Origin: Rodentolepis nana
Lineage: Eukaryota; Platyhelminthes; Cestoda; Cyclophyllidea; Hymenolepididae
Assembly (NCBI GenBank): GCA_900617975.1
Contig: UZAE01001852.1
Coordinates: 1 to 11,274 of the forward strand
DNA length: 11,274 bases
Direction of reading: 5' to 3'
Part shown: positions 6,346 to 11,274 of the stretch, piece by piece
Layout of the letters: each line of letters begins with the position of its first letter
How positions within the stretch are numbered: the first letter of the stretch is position 1
Notes under the pieces: generated by a model
Databases searched by the model: none
What the model saw: only the letters and a program-made list of their open reading frames with translations
What the model was told of the DNA's origin: nothing
Made by a program: the position numbers and the translations under genes

Positions 6346-9274
6346 CTCACTTTTGCTAAAATGATATTTTTATGAACATCAAATATAACTATATATTTAC
6401 TCCGACAAAATATTGTGCAAAATTTTCAAGTTATATTAATATGGTAAAACCGCAATCCTTCAATCCAATATTTTGAGTTTAAATTAGAATTTTTTACGTA
6501 TTTTTCGTGAGAAGATTTATTTTCTCTAACAATTATTATCGTGAAACTAAGCGGAAAGATGGTTTTAAAATAATCTTTAGAAGTCTTTGTAATGTACTTA
6601 AATTGGAAGAAAATCAATTACGTTACCATCTCCAACTAACCATTTGGTGCTATCAGTTTAAAACTCGTGGTGAATAAAAAAAGTGTTGACACCAGAGAAT
6701 TAAAACACTTTTTGCACAGTGGGCCAACTTTTGCTTGATGAATTGAAGCACGTCTTAATTACATGGCAGTTTGGCGTATACTCGTACTTTGGAGTAGTCG
6801 ATTGGCAGATGTAGGAGTTATTCTTGAAAAGATATGCTTGATGGAAGGGAGATAGATGAGTAATTTTGAGAGCTGAACCCCTTTCAACTACACCACACGC
6901 AAATTCCAACGCAGATTTGGAAATTCTCCCTCTAGGTTTTCTTATGAGATTTTATCAATTGAAAAAAAGACATATTCTGCCTATTTTCAAGACATCTTTT
7001 AGCTTGATTATAATTGTTGTCGATTTTCTATTTTGTGGATTATTGAGATGAGTTTATTTAAAATTTCCAACAGTTTGTTGTTGGTGACAACACTCATCGA
7101 AACCACCTTAATGGCTTAATTTTTTCCATAGACCGCGTGTTGTCAACGCCTCGCATGATGAAGTAAAAATTATTGGCGAAGATCGCCATATGGACAGCAC
7201 ATCAATATGTATGATGAGTAAATTATTAGATGAATTCGCTTTTACTACACTTGACTTCAAATACTGTGCACCCCTTTGGCGTGTTTAAAATAGTATTTAC
7301 TTGAAAGCTAAATTTCACGGCTTTGTTAATGTGATATTGAGCACATATTAATTGCGAAAATTTCTGTTGTCATAAAAGAAGAATCAATTCTCACTTATGG
7401 CTATTACTAGAGTAGCTGTGTTTGAGTCCTTCTTGAAGTTAAGTAAATTGAGCGCATATTTTAGAAATCTCGCAGTGTAAATTGTCTCACTCCACTCCGT
7501 ATCACCATTGATTCGTGTTTGTAAAATTGCATTAAATTTCCCTTATATAAACTTTATAAAATATTTCACGACATTCAAACTTAACTGTGTTGCTGATTTA
7601 TTCCCGATTTCACAATCTTAATAAAAACTTTCAGAAATTCATCCTTCAGATAACTATGAAAAATCTTGTTAAGCCACTTCTTTTCATTCTTTCGCTCGAT
7701 ACTTTAAAGATGTAAAATTTAAAAGTAATATATATCCGTCTGATATCTTATGTTTCGCGTTTTTAAAGAAATGACTTGCATTTTTCTCTTTTCATGCTAA
7801 ATATGCGATATAAGCATGTGATAACTTGTCAAAGAAAAATCTGTTTTTGGGTTTGAAGAAAGGTTTCCCCACCCTAAAACTGTTGTCATGTATCCACTTT
7901 AAACTGGTATTAACTTCACTCTGAAATTGAAATCGCTCTAATTGGTTTCTTTTGAGATATCGCCTTAAATGGAAACATATGAGTTCCATTAACAGGTAAC
8001 TATGACCATTATTGGAATTTCTTGCAAACCTATACTACCGAGGAATATGAATTCGTAATTGGCAACATCAGTGTGAAGTGATTTGCCAAACGACTGCTCA
8101 AATTCGCCAAATATTAATAATAATCTACAAATCTGAAAGAGAATTTAAAGTTGTGCAAACAAGCGCACTTAAACCGAAATATATGTTTCTTGGAAATAAT
8201 CAATTATGGGAGAATTTCAGATAATTGGAATTGGTCAATTTGAAGCAATTTGGAAGCCCTTTGTTTGTTCGATAGATTTAATTTAGCACGTCAATAATAA
8301 ACAATTCAAAAATGTGATATGGTGGGTTCCAAAAATGGCGTCATATTTGCATATTTGCGTGTGCCTTGGAGGTAGCAAACGTCAACGATGAAAAACATTT
8401 TTTACACGTCTGGTGATGTTTTTGATACCAATCTTATAGGCAGAGTTGTTTGTGCTAATATGAGTTGAAAGTCTTGTATTTGGCAATCTTTGTAAGCAAT
8501 TCAACATTTCAACGCTGTTTGAAATTCACAAGATCTGTTTGAAGCGTCATTATTCAAGCCATTAAAATTGAACTTTTAGTGTCTGCATATTTAAATTCTC
8601 ATTTTTGTGAAGATAAAAGACACTTAAAAAATATACCAACGCAGATTTTGTACACTGGAGGTTTTAATCAACTTTATTAGTCAACTATTGACGTAAATAA
8701 AGCCATAGGATGACAAATATTGTTCGGTTAACTCCACAGTTAGATATAAATTTGCGTTCCTATTCCATTACTGCAAATCGGTGTAGAAGTATCTCTGAGA
8801 GAAGCTTGACTAATGGCTTCTCACCGGTCTGATTTGAAAATTCGTCATTTTTGGCATTCGCTTACGATTGACTACATTCAATGCATTAAATTATAGTGTA
8901 GACAATACAGACATTGTGACTAATTTTGAACAATATTACCTAATTGATTTTTTCAGTCTCCAACACATTGACTGAAGGATGAGATCGATCTTTCCTTCAA
9001 TTGAATGTGAAATTTGAATTTTACAGAGAATGCAGTAATTAAAATTTGACTTTCTGCTTGTAAATTGGTTTTTAATATTATCTAAATTACTTCCATTCCA
9101 CATCAAAATTTTATGTTAATTTTGTCAATATTTAAAATTCAGCAAATGTTATGGGCATATCTTGACAAAAAAACAAGAGTACAGATGAAGCTTAATGTAC
9201 AAAATTTGCAAATAGAAGTCATGTCTGAAATATATTCGTGAGGAGCATTTATCACATATGTCTAAAATGCATGA
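6346..9274. other. No gene recognised
   Basis: Nearly 3 kb of AT-rich sequence without a supportable gene. Structures seen: a tight hairpin TGGCGA/TCGCCA with a 3-nt loop (7174-7188), a hairpin GAGAAGC/GCTTCTC (8799-8822), and an ATATTTGC tandem pair (8343-8358) that contains ATTTGCAT, the reverse complement of the POU octamer. Frames of 55-70 codons at about 7105-7287 (plus), 6700-6909 (minus) and 7792-7989 (minus) carry no known motif. Confidence 0.5.
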
Positions 9275-9496
9275 TTTAATTGTAAAATACTAAGGCCAAT
9301 TTCAGATCAACCACTTCGAGTCCACAGTGGTATCCGAGTGCAGTTACTTCAAATCAGACCACAAATCAATGACCGTCCACTATTTAAAAAAATAAATGCC
9401 TCCAGTACACGAAAGCTCATTTAAAACACAGCTGAGTGGGCCGTAGATATGGTAACACATCGAACGGATAAGTGGTCCAACTCGGTATTCCACACG
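9275..9496 (+). other. Interrupted open frame in a less AT-rich patch, unrecognised
   Basis: One frame runs from 9275 to 9496 with a single TAA at 9422-9424, ending at a TGA at 9497-9499. Its translation contains RPISDQPLRVHSGIRVQLLQ and, after the stop, EWAVDMVTHRTDKWSNSV. Another frame reads FKSDHKSMTVHY at about 9347-9382, which recalls the SDH motif of APE-type endonucleases, but over too short a run to trust. I do not recognise a family. It could be a decayed transposon or chance. Confidence 0.15.
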
Positions 9497-9679
9497 TGAA
9501 TAAGCAAATTGTTTACTTTAATACTAAACAAGACAATTTCAAATGATTTTTTTCGATAGATGACAATATATTTCTCTTAATCTTAATAGTTCTGGCAAGA
9601 GAAATGGAATTGTAGTCCGTCACCTTATAGTGTACTTGAATTGCACCGAATTCACGCCATTTATTTTATACCACTTATA

Positions 9680-9869
9680 GAACACATCTCAAATTTGCTA
9701 CTTGAGTTCTTTTCGCACCATTCTCTGATGGGAAAGTCTGTCTTGCACCGATTAGAAAGATTCGAAGTAGGCAATTAATTGTAGAAAATTTGAGAAAAAA
9801 GTGCAGAGATTCAATTGCTTGGCATGAAGGAGCCATATAAAAGCGTATTAAATGTTGGAACACATCTCA
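9680..9869. repeat. 12-bp direct repeat flanking a 166-bp segment
   Basis: GAACACATCTCA occurs at 9680-9691 and again at 9858-9869. The spacing is that of a target-site duplication around a short insertion. The enclosed segment has no visible poly-A tail or inverted ends, so this reading is not confirmed. Confidence 0.4.
9836..9843 (+). promoter_or_regulatory. Candidate TATA box
   Basis: TATAAAAG lies 33 bases upstream of the A in TCAG (9867-9870), which partly fits the arthropod initiator. In DNA this AT-rich such matches arise often, and no gene with a long frame follows. Confidence 0.12.
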
Positions 9870-9950
9870 GAGGAAATGATTGCCAGTCTTATCGTTTTGG
9901 TTTTGATATAAATAAATGCCCTTATTAGAATAGAGGGTTAAATTTTCCAG

Positions 9951-10008
9951 ATCCAATATGTTCAAGGGTTGTTGCAACACAAAATGGGAAAAAGGAAACC
10001 AACTCGAT
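9951..10008 (+). other. Candidate 58-nt exon bounded by splice signals
   Basis: AATTTTCCAG (9941-9950) is a fair 3' splice site, and GTAAGT (10009-10014) is a consensus 5' splice site. All three frames of the 58 bases between them are open; one reads IQYVQGLLQHKMGKRKPTR. The length is not a multiple of three. No neighbouring exon has been identified, so this is a prediction from signals only. Confidence 0.2.
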
Positions 10009-10510
10009 GTAAGTATTGATTTGATCAAGCAGAATTTTCATTTGTTGACACCTTCAGGGTATCGCCCTAACGGTGGATTGACGTGACCAAACCATCAAAA
10101 TAGACAATGATATTTGTTATGTGAACAATACACCGGCTGATAAACCATGTCGTGAAAATCAAGATAACAACTCAAATTGAGCACCTGAGACCACTAATCG
10201 CCAAGTTTTAAATATAATATGTTGAAATTACGATTGATGACGTTAAAAATGCGAGGCAGCTGTTTGTCGAAGGACGCGAACACTCATGCATAGCAAATTT
10301 TGTTCCAAAGCGCGAATTCAAACTTGTTGAAGAAGGTTAGACATGTTGCAAGATTAAATGCTTTTCGCTGTTTTAGCAAATAATTCTTTAATGAAATATC
10401 AAACATAATTTTAAGTTGCTTGATTTGGACTCAAATTGTAATATATTCTCTTTATTCAAGGCAATATGAATGGGCGCAAGCAAGAATTACGCAACAATGT
10501 ATTCGCAGTA

Positions 10511-10579
10511 CTCATCCCACCTTTTTCCACCTTATCTACCTTCGTCTTTGATACACTCTTCTGTCCCCCCCCCCTCTCT
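10511..10579 (+). repeat. Pyrimidine-rich tract with a run of ten C
   Basis: Mostly C and T on the plus strand, including ten consecutive C residues at 10565-10574. It lies about 95 bases before the microsatellite and could act as a strong polypyrimidine tract or simply be low-complexity DNA. Confidence 0.85.
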
Positions 10580-10671
10580 TGAATTTTTTACATTTTGATG
10601 TTCCTTCCTCTCTGTGAAGACTGAAGTCAACTAAAGGGCTAATGATAACAATCAAAACGCCTGTCATTTGA

Positions 10672-10706
10672 TATAATAATAATAATCATAATCATAATCA
10701 TAATAA
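10672..10706. repeat. TAA/TCA trinucleotide microsatellite
   Basis: A TAA-type trinucleotide run that shifts into alternating TCA and TAA units over 35 bases, followed by related CATCATTATT sequence. It is likely length-polymorphic. Confidence 0.9.
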
Positions 10707-10736
10707 CATCCATCATTATTGTGTTTTTGCTTTCAG

Positions 10737-10754
10737 TAGCAACAACAAGCAGTG
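10737..10754 (+). other. Candidate 18-nt microexon
   Basis: TTTTTGCTTTCAG (10724-10736) is a near-ideal 3' splice site with an adjacent pyrimidine tract. Exactly 18 bases later comes GTAAGT (10755-10760). The insert is a multiple of three. It starts with TAG, so only the two other phases are open (for example AGC AAC AAC AAG CAG). Several CTAAT or similar branch-site-like words lie upstream. No flanking exon was identified. Confidence 0.22.
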
Positions 10755-10997
10755 GTAAGTCTGAATTCAGTGGTATTTGAGTTCATGGGGGCCAATCGTA
10801 TCCCAAATGAAGATTTGGGTTTCGAATAGTCCTTTAATTACTTCAGAATAAAAGTTCAAACTGATTACCAAATAACAGTTCATTGAAAAATTTTCATTTC
10901 TTTAATATTTATTATTAAAAGATGCATTTCTACTTTAAGAGCTGGTTTTAACTTACCGTTTTATTTGTTCAAATGATTAGGTTGCAGAATTGGATCC

Positions 10998-11013
10998 ATT
11001 TTTGCAGGTAAGA
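10998..11013 (+). other. Candidate recursive splice site (AG|GT juxtaposition)
   Basis: A short pyrimidine stretch ending TTTTTGCAG is directly followed by GTAAGA, with the junction at 11007|11008. This is the zero-length-exon arrangement known from stepwise removal of very long introns in Drosophila. It fits a long plus-strand intron, as do the other splice signals at this end, but it rests on one motif match. Confidence 0.22.
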
Positions 11014-11274
11014 CACTCTTTTCTCAAGATGTCCGAAAGTGTTCATGAATGTTGATTCTACTATTGTCTCATTTTTTGCTTTGTCTAGTCCTTTTTGGAA
11101 TCGTTCAATGGATTTGCCAATGATGTCCCTCATTCGCAGAAATAGTGCCACATATTTCTTTCTTAAATTATCGTTTCACTTCAAATAGTATTCTCCCAAC
11201 TTCTAAAATTTAACCTAAATAAACCATTTCAATGTTCAGTGTTGTTTCGAAATTTGTTATTGTATACCTCGGGA
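11014..11274. other. Right edge, no gene recognised
   Basis: AT-rich sequence. A minus-strand frame of about 67 codons (10969 to about 11175) encodes a charged, helix-prone peptide (for example SIERFQKGLDKAKNE). I cannot place it in a family, and frames of this length occur by chance here. Confidence 0.3.

Noticed and set aside
7105..7287. Plus-strand frame of about 56 codons including SHDEVKIIGEDRHMDSTS
   Set aside because: No recognisable domain and no splice support; its length is within chance expectation.
8362..8392. CCTTGGAGGTAGCA segment resembling the CTTGGAG landmark of repeats A and B
   Set aside because: The match covers only about ten bases, and the sequence on either side does not follow the repeat.
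10220..10339. Plus-strand stretch of about 40 codons reading ITIDDVKNARQLFVEG and onward
   Set aside because: It is protein-like in composition, but short, with no motif and no adjacent acceptor or donor; such runs are expected by chance.
10969..11175. Minus-strand frame with charged helix-like peptide, briefly considered as a coiled-coil or dynein-stalk-like exon
   Set aside because: The resemblance is too loose, it starts from GTG in that frame, and no splice sites support it on that strand.
1..11274. tRNA genes, tRNA-derived SINE promoters, rRNA and CRISPR arrays
   Set aside because: No paired A and B box with cloverleaf potential, no rRNA-like conserved blocks and no regularly spaced short repeats were seen.

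Overview
The window looks like strongly AT-rich, gene-poor nuclear DNA from an animal, most likely an arthropod. The best clue to the host is a non-LTR retrotransposon of the jockey type. Its ORF2 motifs (LQWNAGG at the endonuclease start, VDFKSAYD, GLPQGAVTSC and YADD in the reverse transcriptase) resemble elements I associate with spiders and other chelicerates. That host call is inference from motif resemblance, not from a search. No intact protein-coding gene, rRNA, tRNA or CRISPR array was recognised. Most open frames of 60-100 codons here are what such AT-rich sequence produces by chance.

Layout. Positions 1-472 (minus strand) hold a broken copy of the retrotransposon. The first residues of the endonuclease are joined in frame to the reverse-transcriptase palm, and the copy runs off the left edge of the window. 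Positions 1843-2732 (plus strand) hold a second, more decayed piece of what appears to be the same family: the endonuclease from its middle to its end, part of the linker, then the reverse-transcriptase fingers. The two pieces cover different parts of ORF2 with no overlap that I can see. A diverged direct repeat of roughly 0.8-1.1 kb lies on each side of the second piece (copy A about 690-1830, copy B about 2800-3610). Copy A carries about 190 bp more than copy B, in a stretch rich in hairpins.

From 3611 to about 9900 almost nothing can be named. There are three weak hints of old mobile-element or coding sequence (4299-4541, 6058-6345, 9275-9496) and some short hairpins. The right end (9950-11274) is different in character: it has a pyrimidine tract, a trinucleotide microsatellite and three good plus-strand splice-signal arrangements. 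These are a possible 58-nt exon, a possible 18-nt microexon and an AG|GT juxtaposition of the recursive-splicing type. One reading is that this part lies inside or next to a long intron of a plus-strand gene whose main exons are outside the window.

The genes do not form a working system here. The clearest story is genomic: repeated retrotransposon insertion, internal deletion and duplication. The most checkable novel points are the repeat pair flanking the element fragment, the complementary split of ORF2, and the splice-like signals at the right end.
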